A stretch of 64,000 nucleotides of DNA from Elusimicrobiota bacterium (lineage in GTDB: Bacteria > Elusimicrobiota > Elusimicrobia > FEN-1173), in NCBI GenBank assembly GCA_016788905.1, contig JAEURZ010000015.1, positions 1 through 64,000 of the forward strand, read 5' to 3'. Under the pieces are notes generated by a model. The model was not told the origin of the DNA. It did no database searches and worked only from the letters and a program-made list of their open reading frames with translations. A program made the translations under genes and the position numbers. Shown in pieces: positions 53,129-62,099 of the stretch. Positions within the stretch are counted from its first letter, which is position 1; every line of letters begins with the position of its first letter.

Positions 53129-54102
53129 AAGCCGCGACTCAGGTGATCCGTTGGGTTTCTCCCGCCAAGATCAATCTGTTTCTTGAAATTCTAAAGAAAA
53201 GACCCAATGGATATCACGAAATTGACACCTTGTTCCAAGAAATTTCGCTTGCCGATTCGTTAACGGTTCGGGTTCGTCGGGACAAGGAAATCTTGCTTTC
53301 TACGACATGTCCGGGATTGGTTGTCGATCAGGGGAACCTCGTTTCCCGGGCGGCCCATTCGTTCAAAGCGAAATACCCCTTGATCCCGGGCCTCTCATTC
53401 AATTTAATCAAACGAATTCCTCTCGGGGCGGGACTGGGGGGCGGATCCGGAAACGCCGCGACAACCCTCCTGGCTTGTCGATCCCTATCTCCCGCCATTT
53501 CCCAAGGAAAGAAAGAGGATAGGATTCTATTGTCTCTCGCCAAAAAACTTGGAGCCGACGTCCCTTTTTTTCTGCGGGGGGGATTCGCGTCAGCGCGGGG
53601 GGTGGGAGACCGGTTGACGTTCTACGCGCCCATTAAGCGGCGGGCGTATTTTTTTGTGTTGGTGTTTCCACGTGTTTTTTCGTCCACTCCGGACGCCTAC
53701 CGGGCGTTGCATTTCCCCTTGACGAAGCGCCGTTCCCGCCTTAAACTGACCCAGGCGCTTCGGGACGGAGCGCCCGCGAGTCAATGGGCACCGTGGCTCT
53801 TTAATCGATTGGAAGAGGTTGTGCTTCCTCGAATCGGAGCGGTGGCCCTAGCCAAAAGAGCGTTGATTCAGGCGGGGTGTTTGAACGCGTTGATGTCCGG
53901 GTCAGGATCGTCCGTGTTTGGCCTTGTGGAAAATCCGGCCCATGGGCGTCGTGTCCTGGCGCGTCTGCATCGAGAACCCTGGGATTCGTGGTTGGTTTCG
54001 TCCGCGTCGTGTCGAACGAAGGGGCCGACGAACTTTGATGAGGTGGGCCATCATGGATATTACGGAAATCCGGGTTTCGTTGAGGGAAGAAGACAAACTT
54101 AA
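53125..54102 (+). CDS. ispE: 4-diphosphocytidyl-2-C-methyl-D-erythritol kinase
   Basis: GHMP kinase of the MEP isoprenoid pathway, 325 residues, supplying IPP for undecaprenyl phosphate. Motifs: PAKINLFLEILKKRPNGYHE, the P-loop IPLGAGLGGGSGNAATTL, and the C-terminal LMSGSGSSVFGL. GTG 53125 overlaps the previous stop (GTGA). The last ~17 residues overlap spoVG and look like an extension beyond the usual family length. Confidence 0.94.
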   Translation: MKAATQVIRWVSPAKINLFLEILKKRPNGYHEIDTLFQEISLADSLTVRVRRDKEILLSTTCPGLVVDQGNLVSRAAHSFKAKYPLIPGLSFNLIKRIPLGAGLGGGSGNAATTLLACRSLSPAISQGKKEDRILLSLAKKLGADVPFFLRGGFASARGVGDRLTFYAPIKRRAYFFVLVFPRVFSSTPDAYRALHFPLTKRRSRLKLTQALRDGAPASQWAPWLFNRLEEVVLPRIGAVALAKRALIQAGCLNALMSGSGSSVFGLVENPAHGRRVLARLHREPWDSWLVSSASCRTKGPTNFDEVGHHGYYGNPGFVEGRRQT

Positions 54103-54337
54103 GGCTTTTGTTACGGTAACATTCGACCACTGTTTTGCGGTTCGGAACATGAAAATTGTTGAGGGGGAAAAGGGGCCGATGCTCTGCATGCCCTCCCGAA
54201 AACTTTCAGATGGAACGTTCAAAGATGTGGCTCACCCCATTAACGCGGAGTTTCGATCCTATTTGGAAAAAGAAATATTTGTGGCCTACGCGAATGAGAT
54301 CAAACGGGCGGCGGGGTCCAACGGTTCGGTCCTTTAA
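54053..54337 (+). CDS. spoVG: SpoVG family regulator
   Basis: A 94-residue SpoVG, a small site-specific nucleic-acid-binding regulator first known from Bacillus sporulation but common in non-sporulating bacteria. It begins MDITEIRVSLREEDKLKAFV, then FDHCFAVRNMKIVEGEKG, MPSRKLSDGTFKDVAHPIN and a C-terminal helix LEKEIFVAYANEIK. GAGGTGG precedes ATG 54053, which overlaps ispE by 50 bases in a different frame. Targets in this organism are unknown; the ispE-spoVG pairing also occurs in Firmicutes. Confidence 0.92.
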   Translation: MDITEIRVSLREEDKLKAFVTVTFDHCFAVRNMKIVEGEKGPMLCMPSRKLSDGTFKDVAHPINAEFRSYLEKEIFVAYANEIKRAAGSNGSVL

Positions 54338-54422
54338 GTTATTTCCTCACGCGCTACTCTTCTCACCCAAGAAACCCACCATTTTTAGTAAAATGCCGGA
54401 GCAGAATTTGCGTGGTTGTCCC

Positions 54423-54494
54423 TGGGGCGTCGCCAAGCGGTAAGGCAACGGCCTTTGGAGCCGTTATCCCTAGGTTCGAATCCTAGCGCCCCAG
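54423..54494 (+). tRNA. tRNA-Gln (anticodon TTG)
   Basis: A complete 72-base cloverleaf: 7-bp acceptor stem (TGGGGCG 54423-54429 with CGCCCCA 54487-54493), D-arm, a 5-bp anticodon stem ACGGC/GCCGT around loop CTTTGGA giving anticodon TTG, and T-loop GTTCGAATC. The discriminator base is G and CCA is not encoded, so it must be added after transcription. It sits between spoVG and the converging subtilase gene. Confidence 0.96.
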
Positions 54495-54533
54495 GGCTGA
54501 CCATGCTGTTTTCTTAAATTCTATATCGGTTTT

Positions 54534-57500
54534 CTACCGCACCACGGAAATCTTTCGTACGAAGCTCGCCTTCTTTTCCTCCTTCTCCGCTTCAACGGTG
54601 ACGTAATAGGTTCCTGTCGCCACCTCTCCCGTGTCCCATTGGAATTGGAACCCGGATTTTCCTTCCGGGGATGTCCCCGCTTGGGAGGGGGGGCTATCAA
54701 GGACCAATTGGCCGTTCAATGAATAAATTCTGAGTTGGACTTGGTCCGCGTTGTCGACTTCTACCCAGAGGGTGCCGACCCCGCTCGTGATGGGATGGGG
54801 TTGGGAATAAAAATTATTGAGTTTCATCGCCACGGAGGCAGGGGGGGGGGCGACGTCAGCCGCTTCAACGGCAAAGGCAAGATCGTCGTGATCATCGTAA
54901 TCCCCATCGGTACACGCTCCCGCACTTCCTTGGTATCGGAAATTGGCGCGCACCGCATGGACGTCCCCTCCGATCGGGAGAGTGAAGGTGCTGGAAAGGA
55001 CGACGGTTCGCGTGGTCGTCGGTTGGAGGGTGGCGACAAGTTTCCACGCTGGATGTGCCGTGTTGGACGTCACGTAAAGGTCCAAATAGTTGTTCTTGGT
55101 TGAATACGCCCACACTTTCGCGTCCACCCGGACGAGATTCCCAGCTTTCATGCGCTGCCCGTTTAACGATGTGACCTGAATCCAATCGCTTGATTCGTCG
55201 TTATGGTATTGCCCGGAGGGGCCATCGTTACAGGCCCCCAAAACGGTGTTGGGATGATTGGGCTCCGGAAATTGGGCGAGGACGCTGCGGGCTTCCAAGA
55301 GGCCGCCGGAGGAGCAGGACTCTCCGATTTGAGAGCAGAGAGGGACTCCCAGAACGGGATCGAAGAGAGCTGTTCCCAGTCCGTTCTGGACCGTGATGGT
55401 TCGCGTGTCATCGTGGTTGTGATCGTATTCGTCAAAGGATCGAGCCGTGAGGACGTGCGTTCCGTCGTTCAATTGAGACGTGTTCAGCGCGTGGGACCAG
55501 GTGGTGGTTTGAAGGAGGGGGAGAACAAAGGGAACAGGTTCAGGCGGTTCGGCCCGCGTGGAACCTATGTAGGATTGCGGGGCTGGAGCCCCGAAAACAG
55601 TGGCCCAATAATGGCCATCCACCAAAAGATCAATCCTCGAAAGAGTGTTTTCGTCCGAAGCTTGGCCCGAGACAAGGATTGTACCTGAGACCAGAGCCCC
55701 TTCCTCTGGTTCTGTGATTCCGCTCACAGGGGGGGCGTCATCCGAGGACTGAAAGGTGGCCAGCGGCGAGGGACTTAAATTCCCCAGGGTGTCTCGGGAC
55801 AAGACACGGAAGTGGTAGAGCGTTTGGGGTGGTAAGGAAGGTAAGGTGACTTGATGGATCAAAACTTTTTCCGTTTGGAGAGAGGAGAAGGATCCCAGTG
55901 CCGTGGAAGTCCCGTATTCAACCTGACTGTCCGCGGGTTCGTCCGTGGACCAGGTGAGGCGAACGTTGTTTCCCGTCACGAGAACGTCCACGGGGCCCAC
56001 GACGGGGGGGGTCACATCCGTGACCACTGAAACGGTGATGCTGTGAGACGCTTGAAGTTGCGCCCCGTCCTGTGCGGTGGCCGTCAAGGTGTGTGTGCCC
56101 AGGGCCATCCCCAAAGTCGAGAGGGTCGCTCGGTAGGGCGGGGTCGTGGCAACGGCAAAGGGAGATCCCCCATCCCAACGGAAGGAGACGTTTTGAATCG
56201 TCACATTATCACTGGCAGAGGCATCGATCGTTACGGTTCCCGATACATGGCTTTGGGGGGCCGGCGACGTTATCTCAACAGTGGGGGGAACATTATCCAA
56301 TACAACAGTGACGTTTCTATCGCGAGAGGCTTTGTTTCCCGCGGCATCAAAGGCGGTCAGGGTCAACGTATGGGCGCCGCCCCCGGCTTCGCCAGCGTTC
56401 CAGATAAAAGTGGCATTGTGGGTATTGGTGGGAACGGTGGGGGAACTCACCGCCACAAGCGATCCGTTAACGTAAAAAGCGATGTGAGAAAGGCCGTGGG
56501 CGTCTGTGGCGGAGGCGCTGATGTTGGTTGGTGTGGCGGGCAGGGCGATCCCGTCCGTGGGGGTCACCGACAGAAACGTCGGCGGGGTATGATCAACGCG
56601 GATGGGGGAGACGGTGTAAGAGGACAGCAGACCCGCCAGATCCGTCACCCCTAGGCGCAATGTGTACAGTCCTTCCGAAAGCGAAGAAACGTCCCACGTT
56701 CCGAGGGGGCCATCGGTGACAAGGTCAGTGAAAGGAATTCCCACGGGAAGAAAGAGAGAAGGCGTCTGTCCGACTCCGTAAAAAAGTTGACGTGATGCAA
56801 TGGCCGTCCCATACACCGAACCTTTAACGATGACGGACCCCCCCACGGTTTCAAATTGTTGAGGGGAAGTGACCAGGAGGTTTGGGGGGAACGCCGCTTG
56901 AACCCCTTTCAGTGCGTTTATCCGTCCATGCCCGGATTGGGTATCGAACCCGGAGGGGCCCACGTCGTCGGCTGTGCGTCTCAAGGCCTGTCGCACCTGT
57001 TCGTTGGTAAGTGTGGGAAACCGGGAGAGGATCAGGGCCGCTAATCCCGCCACATGGGGACTGGCCATGCTGGTCCCATTAAAAGAACTGTAAAATCCCC
57101 CGGGCACGGTGGAAAGAATTCCGACTCCCGGCGCGGCCACATCAATCTTTTGACCGAAGTTGGAAAAGGAAGCCAGGGCATCGACTGAGTTGAAGGCGGA
57201 AACCGTCACGACAGAGGTGTATTTTGCGGGGAGGAACAGGCTGGCGTCGATGCCGGAATTTCCGGCCGCGGCAATGAGGACCACACCAAGGGAGTGAGCG
57301 TATTGCACTGCTTCTTCAATGACAGGGGAATCACCGGTTCCTCCCCAGCTCATGTTGATCACATCCGCACCGTTGTCCGCGGCGTACACGATCCCCTGGG
57401 CCAAGTCCGCATCGTAACCGCTCCCATCATCGCCCAATCCTTTGATGGCCATTATTTGGGATCCGGGGGCTACCCCGATAACCCCCACGTTGTTGTTTCC

Positions 57501-58400
57501 CACAGCCGCAATGGTACCGGACACGTGAGTCCCGTGGCTGTGTCCGTCGTTCGGCGCGTTGTTGTTCGAAACAAAATTCCATCCCCGGGTGTCGTCCACG
57601 TAACCGTTCCCATCATCATCTATCCCGTTGTTGGGGATTTCTCCCGGGTTTGCCCAGATGTTCGCGGTCAGGTCCGGATGGGTGTGATTTACACCAGTGT
57701 CCACCACCGCCACCACCACACCCACGCCGGTGGTCAGGTCCCAGGCCGATGGGGTTTGAATTTTTGTCATTCCCCATAAGGAAGGGAAAGAGGGGTCGTT
57801 GGGAATTCCTTGGATATGGAAGAGTCGAACGGGTTCGGCCCATTCCACGGAGGGATCTGCCCGGTAATCCTTTAACGCTTGGGTCAGATCCGCTTCGGCA
57901 TCCAATTCGACCACCGCCGTTCGACGGAAATGGGCGCGAAGGGTCTGGACTTCTATGCTCCCGGAAAGGGCGCTTCGTCTGGCGCGCCGGTTTTGCCCTA
58001 GGGATGAAATAGATTTTTCTTTTTCATCTGCTTCGTGACGAACGCGGGTTAGTCTTTTGACTCCCCACCGGGTGTGGATTTTTTTAAGGTTCGGGGGAAC
58101 GCCTTTCAGCCCCCGTCTGGGTACCATGTTTTCTGCGGGGGACATCCCCGTAGCGGATTCGGACCGAAGCCGAAGAACAAGTCGCTTGGCATGGGTTGGA
58201 TCCCGTCGTGTGTCTTCATTCCCAATGGGGGAATTCACCATGGCGTGGGTGAAAATGGGGGTGAGTCCCAGAGTGAACAACAACGCGAAAACAATTACAT
58301 AAGGGCGGATTTTCCTGGTTCTGGGTCTCAGCCCTTGGCTCCGCCTGAATCCCTGAACAAACACAGGCCCCCCTTCCGGCTTCAATTGATTCCGACTCAT
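54534..58400 (-). CDS. Large secreted subtilisin-like protease with Ig/FN3 repeats and C-terminal sorting-type domain
   Basis: A 1288-residue protein. Hydrophobic signal at about 32-53 after an unusually long basic N-terminus, a propeptide (~60-200), then an S8 domain with D234 (VVDTGVNH), H289 (SHGTHVSG), oxyanion N381 (AAAGNSG) and S444 (NGTSMASPHV), plus a Ca-type loop DDDGNGYVDD. After residue ~510 come several Ig/FN3-like modules and a DOMON-like stretch. The last ~95 residues (LNNFYSQPHPI, LRIYSLNGQLV, TGTYYVTVEA) resemble FlgD-Ig/Por secretion tails. It abuts a PorV-like gene upstream, so it probably reaches the surface by that route. Confidence 0.88.
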   Translation of the reverse strand: MSRNQLKPEGGPVFVQGFRRSQGLRPRTRKIRPYVIVFALLFTLGLTPIFTHAMVNSPIGNEDTRRDPTHAKRLVLRLRSESATGMSPAENMVPRRGLKGVPPNLKKIHTRWGVKRLTRVRHEADEKEKSISSLGQNRRARRSALSGSIEVQTLRAHFRRTAVVELDAEADLTQALKDYRADPSVEWAEPVRLFHIQGIPNDPSFPSLWGMTKIQTPSAWDLTTGVGVVVAVVDTGVNHTHPDLTANIWANPGEIPNNGIDDDGNGYVDDTRGWNFVSNNNAPNDGHSHGTHVSGTIAAVGNNNVGVIGVAPGSQIMAIKGLGDDGSGYDADLAQGIVYAADNGADVINMSWGGTGDSPVIEEAVQYAHSLGVVLIAAAGNSGIDASLFLPAKYTSVVTVSAFNSVDALASFSNFGQKIDVAAPGVGILSTVPGGFYSSFNGTSMASPHVAGLAALILSRFPTLTNEQVRQALRRTADDVGPSGFDTQSGHGRINALKGVQAAFPPNLLVTSPQQFETVGGSVIVKGSVYGTAIASRQLFYGVGQTPSLFLPVGIPFTDLVTDGPLGTWDVSSLSEGLYTLRLGVTDLAGLLSSYTVSPIRVDHTPPTFLSVTPTDGIALPATPTNISASATDAHGLSHIAFYVNGSLVAVSSPTVPTNTHNATFIWNAGEAGGGAHTLTLTAFDAAGNKASRDRNVTVVLDNVPPTVEITSPAPQSHVSGTVTIDASASDNVTIQNVSFRWDGGSPFAVATTPPYRATLSTLGMALGTHTLTATAQDGAQLQASHSITVSVVTDVTPPVVGPVDVLVTGNNVRLTWSTDEPADSQVEYGTSTALGSFSSLQTEKVLIHQVTLPSLPPQTLYHFRVLSRDTLGNLSPSPLATFQSSDDAPPVSGITEPEEGALVSGTILVSGQASDENTLSRIDLLVDGHYWATVFGAPAPQSYIGSTRAEPPEPVPFVLPLLQTTTWSHALNTSQLNDGTHVLTARSFDEYDHNHDDTRTITVQNGLGTALFDPVLGVPLCSQIGESCSSGGLLEARSVLAQFPEPNHPNTVLGACNDGPSGQYHNDESSDWIQVTSLNGQRMKAGNLVRVDAKVWAYSTKNNYLDLYVTSNTAHPAWKLVATLQPTTTRTVVLSSTFTLPIGGDVHAVRANFRYQGSAGACTDGDYDDHDDLAFAVEAADVAPPPASVAMKLNNFYSQPHPITSGVGTLWVEVDNADQVQLRIYSLNGQLVLDSPPSQAGTSPEGKSGFQFQWDTGEVATGTYYVTVEAEKEEKKASFVRKISVVR

Positions 58401-59324
58401 TTAAAACGCGAACGCGAGCGTGGCGTGTTGCGTACCCGACACTCCGGCTTCCGAAAATTCATCTCCCGCGGGTTGAAACGCGTAATCCAATTTGAGATTC
58501 CCGAGTTTCAATCCGAACCCACCCACCATTTTCCCCCATCCCGTTCGCCCGTCAGATTTTGTTCCCAAAGCGTAATGCCCCCGAACGGTAAAAAAACTTC
58601 TGAGGGTGTACTCCACTCCAAACGTGGCGCTGGACATGTCTTGTTTCGGGAAATGGGCCGCCCCACCCAAAACCGTGAGATCATCCAGGGCCTGGTACGC
58701 CAAGGACACGCCACAGGAGGTTGGCAGTTCCGATTTTTGCGAGAGGAGTTTCGGCCCTTCCCCAAAATTTAAAATGGAGGCGGAATACGTTAAGGGGAGC
58801 GCTTTCCATCGGGCGCGGACCCCGACGTCCATGGCCAGGCCTGTTCCGCTGTAAGAGGCGATTCGGGATTGAATGCTTTTGATTGCGGCCCCGACTTCGA
58901 TGGTCTTGTCGCTTCTGTGGAAAGGCCGGGCCACGTGCAGACCCATCATTTGTTCTTCGTGTCGAAATGTTCCGGCCCGTTGTCCATCGACCCCTCGTCG
59001 TTCCATGTTGACCGACCTCAGGGTGGTGTACGACACCGCCACGGTGGTCCTCAATGAACGAATCTGTTGGGCGAAGGCCATCCCATTTAAGCTGATTTCA
59101 AGGGGCATTTGTCGATAGGTGGCGTTCCATTCTCTTGCCGTTCCCGCCAATCCGGCTGGGTTAACCTCCAAAGCGTCAAGGCCGGATAAATGGGCTCCAC
59201 CTTCCCCCAGGGCGGCCGCCGTCGCTGAGCGATCCAAAAGAGGGAGGGCGATAGGGCTTTCCCCCGCGGCCAGAGGCGCCCCCACGCAGAACCAAAGCAG
59301 AAACGACCGAACGGCCATTCGCAT
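58401..59324 (-). CDS. PorV/PorQ-family outer-membrane barrel protein
   Basis: A 307-residue FadL-like barrel of the PorV/PorQ (UPF0164) group. Signal peptide MAVRSFLLWFCVGAPLAAG; then SATAAALGEGGAHLSGLDAL and NPAGLAG, the characteristic N-terminal plug motif of this family, and beta-strands to the terminal phenylalanine (LAFAF). In Bacteroidota type IX secretion, PorV carries substrates with C-terminal sorting domains. Here the next gene, one base away, encodes such a substrate-like protease. ATG 59324 has GAGG about nine bases upstream; longer in-frame extension upstream is AT-rich and unlike the signal. Confidence 0.82.
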   Translation of the reverse strand: MRMAVRSFLLWFCVGAPLAAGESPIALPLLDRSATAAALGEGGAHLSGLDALEVNPAGLAGTAREWNATYRQMPLEISLNGMAFAQQIRSLRTTVAVSYTTLRSVNMERRGVDGQRAGTFRHEEQMMGLHVARPFHRSDKTIEVGAAIKSIQSRIASYSGTGLAMDVGVRARWKALPLTYSASILNFGEGPKLLSQKSELPTSCGVSLAYQALDDLTVLGGAAHFPKQDMSSATFGVEYTLRSFFTVRGHYALGTKSDGRTGWGKMVGGFGLKLGNLKLDYAFQPAGDEFSEAGVSGTQHATLAFAF

Positions 59325-59592
59325 TTTTGCACGCCTCGTCATTAATGCAAGAATGGCCGAAGTTATCCTGTTGTCGATCCCACGTTGGCGCCACCCGTTG
59401 CTGATAGACCATGCTCGTTCACTTAGGTTATCGTCATTCCTAGGAAAACTGTAATGGGTTGAACTCGGCCATTGCCTGAGGAGCACCGAGGAGGGGGTCA
59501 TGGATCGGGCGCTCTCCGGTGTGCCCAGGAACCGGTAAACCCTTTGTTTCTGATAAAATAACCTCGTGTATTTTTGAAAGAAGGGGGCGTGT
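59325..59592. other. Divergent intergenic region porV-like / proA (268 bp)
   Basis: No gene, tRNA or riboswitch class is recognised. A GC-rich hairpin-forming stretch occurs near 59505-59540. Two short imperfect inverted repeats are visible, but no consensus promoter. It must hold promoters for both directions. Confidence 0.4.
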
Positions 59593-60918
59593 ATGGGAAA
59601 TTCAAAGGGAAAAAAGATCACAAACAAAACACCGAAAGGAAGGGTTGGTCAGCCCCCCTCCGATTACACGCCGGATCTGGTTCGCCTGTGCCTCCAAGCC
59701 AAAGAAGCGAGCCGATTTTTGGCCGCCTCTTCTTCTGAACAACGGAATCAAGCTCTTCGAGCTATGGGTGAGGCCTTGGAAAAAAACAAGGTCGACATCC
59801 TTTTTCGAAATGAAATTGATGTGGAAGCGGGGCGGCGGGCGGGGTTAACTCCAGCGTTGTTGGACCGCCTTGCATTAACCGAACGTCGCGTAATGGACAT
59901 GGCGCAGGGGTTGCGGGACGTGGCCGATTTGCCGGATCCTTTGGCGGAAGTGACGGACCGTTGGGACCGGCCTAATGGCCTGAAAATAGAGAAAATTCGG
60001 GTTCCTTTAGGGGTGATCGCCATGATTTATGAGGCCCGTCCCAATGTGACGGTGGATGCCGCGGGATTGTGCCTTAAGTCTGGAAACGCCGTGGTCCTCC
60101 GTGGGGGGAAAGAGGCGGTGGATTCCAACGCCATTTTGGTGAACGTTTTGAAAGACGCCCTCGGAAAGGTGGGGTTACCTCAGGCTGCCATTCAATTGGT
60201 GGGAACAACGGATCGCTCCGTTATTCGTGATTTGGTCCGAATGGATCGATTTGTGGACTTGGTGATCCCCCGCGGGGGCGAGGAAATGGTCACGGCGATA
60301 CGGGACATGGCCACGGTTCCGGTTCTTTCCCATGGGAAAGGACTTTGTTCGGTTTATGTGGATCGGGAAGCGGATCTGGGTATGGCGGAGCGGGTGGCCT
60401 TAAACTCGAAAATCCAACGACCAGGCGTGTGCAACGCCATGGAGACGTTGTTGGTTCACCGGGAGATCGCTCCCACTTTTATCCCTGTCATGGTACGCCG
60501 TTTGGCGGAAAACCACGTGACGGTCCGTGGGGACATCGAAACACAAAAATGGGGTGGGGGCGTCGTCATCCCCGCGCGGCCAGAGGATTTTGATACGGAA
60601 TTCTTAGGTTTGGAACTGGCCATGAAAGTGGTGAATTCTGTCGAGGAAGCAATCGCTCACGTGAACGCCCATGGGAGTCACCACTCCGATGCCATTGTGA
60701 CATCCCAGGATCTCTCCGCGCGAAAGTTCCTCCTCGGCGTGGATTCCGCGGCGGTGTTTTTGAATGCGTCCACCCGCCTTCACGATGGAGGCGCCTTGGG
60801 GTTGGGGTCTGAAATGGGCATTTCAACACAAAAGTTGCATGCCCGTGGAACCATGGGGGTAAGGGAACTCACCACAACCAAGTACGTCATTCGCGGAACC
60901 GGACAAGTTCGGGACTAG
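59593..60918 (+). CDS. proA: Gamma-glutamyl phosphate reductase
   Basis: NADPH-dependent enzyme of proline synthesis (aldehyde dehydrogenase fold), 441 residues. Motifs: IEKIRVPLGVIAMIYEARPN, LKSGNAVVLRGGKEA, catalytic C280 in QRPGVCNAMETLL, and HGSHHSDAIVT; all fit ProA. An N-terminal extension rich in Lys (~25 residues) precedes the conserved part. GGGGG lies before ATG 59593. The partner proB is not in the window; nadD follows after 21 bases. Confidence 0.95.
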   Translation: MGNSKGKKITNKTPKGRVGQPPSDYTPDLVRLCLQAKEASRFLAASSSEQRNQALRAMGEALEKNKVDILFRNEIDVEAGRRAGLTPALLDRLALTERRVMDMAQGLRDVADLPDPLAEVTDRWDRPNGLKIEKIRVPLGVIAMIYEARPNVTVDAAGLCLKSGNAVVLRGGKEAVDSNAILVNVLKDALGKVGLPQAAIQLVGTTDRSVIRDLVRMDRFVDLVIPRGGEEMVTAIRDMATVPVLSHGKGLCSVYVDREADLGMAERVALNSKIQRPGVCNAMETLLVHREIAPTFIPVMVRRLAENHVTVRGDIETQKWGGGVVIPARPEDFDTEFLGLELAMKVVNSVEEAIAHVNAHGSHHSDAIVTSQDLSARKFLLGVDSAAVFLNASTRLHDGGALGLGSEMGISTQKLHARGTMGVRELTTTKYVIRGTGQVRD

Positions 60919-60939
60919 GACCGAACCTTCTTAATCCCC

Positions 60940-61527
60940 TTGTCCTCGTCCCGCTCTTACGGTATTTTGGGAGGATCTTTTGATCCTCCCCAGAAAGGCC
61001 ATGTGGCCCTGGCGCTCGCCGCTCTGCGGGAGCGGTCTTTGGCGCGTGTGTATCTTGTTCCCGCGGCCCAGTCCCCTTTTAAAAAGCGTGGGGCAATTGC
61101 TTCTGTTCGGGAACGAGCCGCCCTCGTTCGGGCGGCGATCCGGGGACGACCTGGTCTTTCTTTAGGGGCCTGGGAAATCGGGCGCGCGGGTCCCTCGTAT
61201 ACGTATCAAACCCTCCGTTTTCTTCGAAAGAAGTTCCCCAAACGACGCTGGGAATTGATTTTAGGGGAAGACGTTTGGCGCACTTTTTCCCGGTGGCGTC
61301 GTGGGGACGAAATTGGGAAGCATTGTACGGTGGTGGTGGGCCGACGCGCCCACGCGGGAAGGCCCCCTGTTTCCACAGGCGCGGTCTTTCTTCGAACCCG
61401 AATCCCCGCTGTTTCTTCAACGGAAATTCGATGTGCCTTACGGGACGGGCGTTCCGTTCGTCGGTGGGTGGGGGATCCCGTTGCTGAGAAAATCGAGAAA
61501 ATGAAACTTTACAGGAACCTGGAATGA
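60940..61527 (+). CDS. nadD: Nicotinate-mononucleotide adenylyltransferase
   Basis: Makes nicotinate adenine dinucleotide from NaMN and ATP in NAD synthesis. The 195-residue protein has GILGGSFDPPQKGHVALA (the HxGH-type site with GxFDPPHxGH, here KGH), and C-terminal VSSTEIRCALRDGRSVRRWV (ISSTxIR motif). It starts at TTG 60940. It overlaps yqeK by 4 bases; the nadD-yqeK pair is common in Firmicutes and Cyanobacteria, and CinA elsewhere in the window also serves pyridine nucleotides. Confidence 0.93.
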   Translation: MSSSRSYGILGGSFDPPQKGHVALALAALRERSLARVYLVPAAQSPFKKRGAIASVRERAALVRAAIRGRPGLSLGAWEIGRAGPSYTYQTLRFLRKKFPKRRWELILGEDVWRTFSRWRRGDEIGKHCTVVVGRRAHAGRPPVSTGAVFLRTRIPAVSSTEIRCALRDGRSVRRWVGDPVAEKIEKMKLYRNLE

Positions 61528-62099
61528 CACCCCACTATTCCAACGTCGTGTCCCGTCTGCTGTCTACCTCCCGCGCCCACCATTCGCGCGAAGTGGCCCG
61601 TTGGTCCGTCACGCTGGCGTGTCTCCATGGAGCGGATCCCGATCAAGCGGAACGGGCGGGGTTTTTCCACGACGTGGCCAAGGAGTGGAGCCCGAAACGT
61701 TTGTTGGCGTATGTTCGTCGGCATCGGATGCGTGTTCCCGGTCTTAAAGAGATCCTCACTCATCAACGTTTAGGGCTCCTTCACGGCCCTGTATCTGCCC
61801 ACTGGGCGGCGCGGGAAGGTTACGTACGGGATGCCGTTACCTGCAGGGCTATGGCGCGTCACACCCTAGGCCATGGGCGGATGGGCTTGTTGGATAAGAT
61901 TCTTTATGTGGCGGATTTTTCGTCAAAGGATCGCCGTTACGTTGCGGCGGGGCGCGTTCGTCGTTTGGCGTATAGAGACTTGGAGGCGGCTCTCCGGTTG
62001 GCCGTGGCGTTTAAATTGCAATTCCTCTTACAACGGGGAGGGTTCGTTCATCCCCTCACGGTGTCCATGTGGAACGGTTTATTGAAGGGGACGTTATGA
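61524..62099 (+). CDS. yqeK: HD-domain symmetrical Ap4A hydrolase (YqeK family)
   Basis: A 191-residue HD-family metal hydrolase. YqeK splits diadenosine tetraphosphate to two ADP. The metal ligands appear as HHSREVARW, FFHDVAKEW (the HD pair), HGPVSAHWA and the C-terminal ILYVADFSS aspartate. Overlaps nadD (ATGA) and the following LCP gene (ATGA). The context and motifs agree; in older annotations it is only called an HD-domain protein near nadD. Confidence 0.9.
   Translation: MTPHYSNVVSRLLSTSRAHHSREVARWSVTLACLHGADPDQAERAGFFHDVAKEWSPKRLLAYVRRHRMRVPGLKEILTHQRLGLLHGPVSAHWAAREGYVRDAVTCRAMARHTLGHGRMGLLDKILYVADFSSKDRRYVAAGRVRRLAYRDLEAALRLAVAFKLQFLLQRGGFVHPLTVSMWNGLLKGTL

Noticed and set aside
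55203-57779. Long ORFs on the + strand within the subtilase gene (55203-55688, 56043-56654, 57294-57779)
   Set aside because: Antisense shadows of a GC-rich coding region; low-complexity translations with no domains.
59342-59570. Cyclic-di-GMP or other riboswitch in the porV-like/proA gap
   Set aside because: GC-rich hairpins are present but none of the conserved core sequences of known classes was found on either strand.
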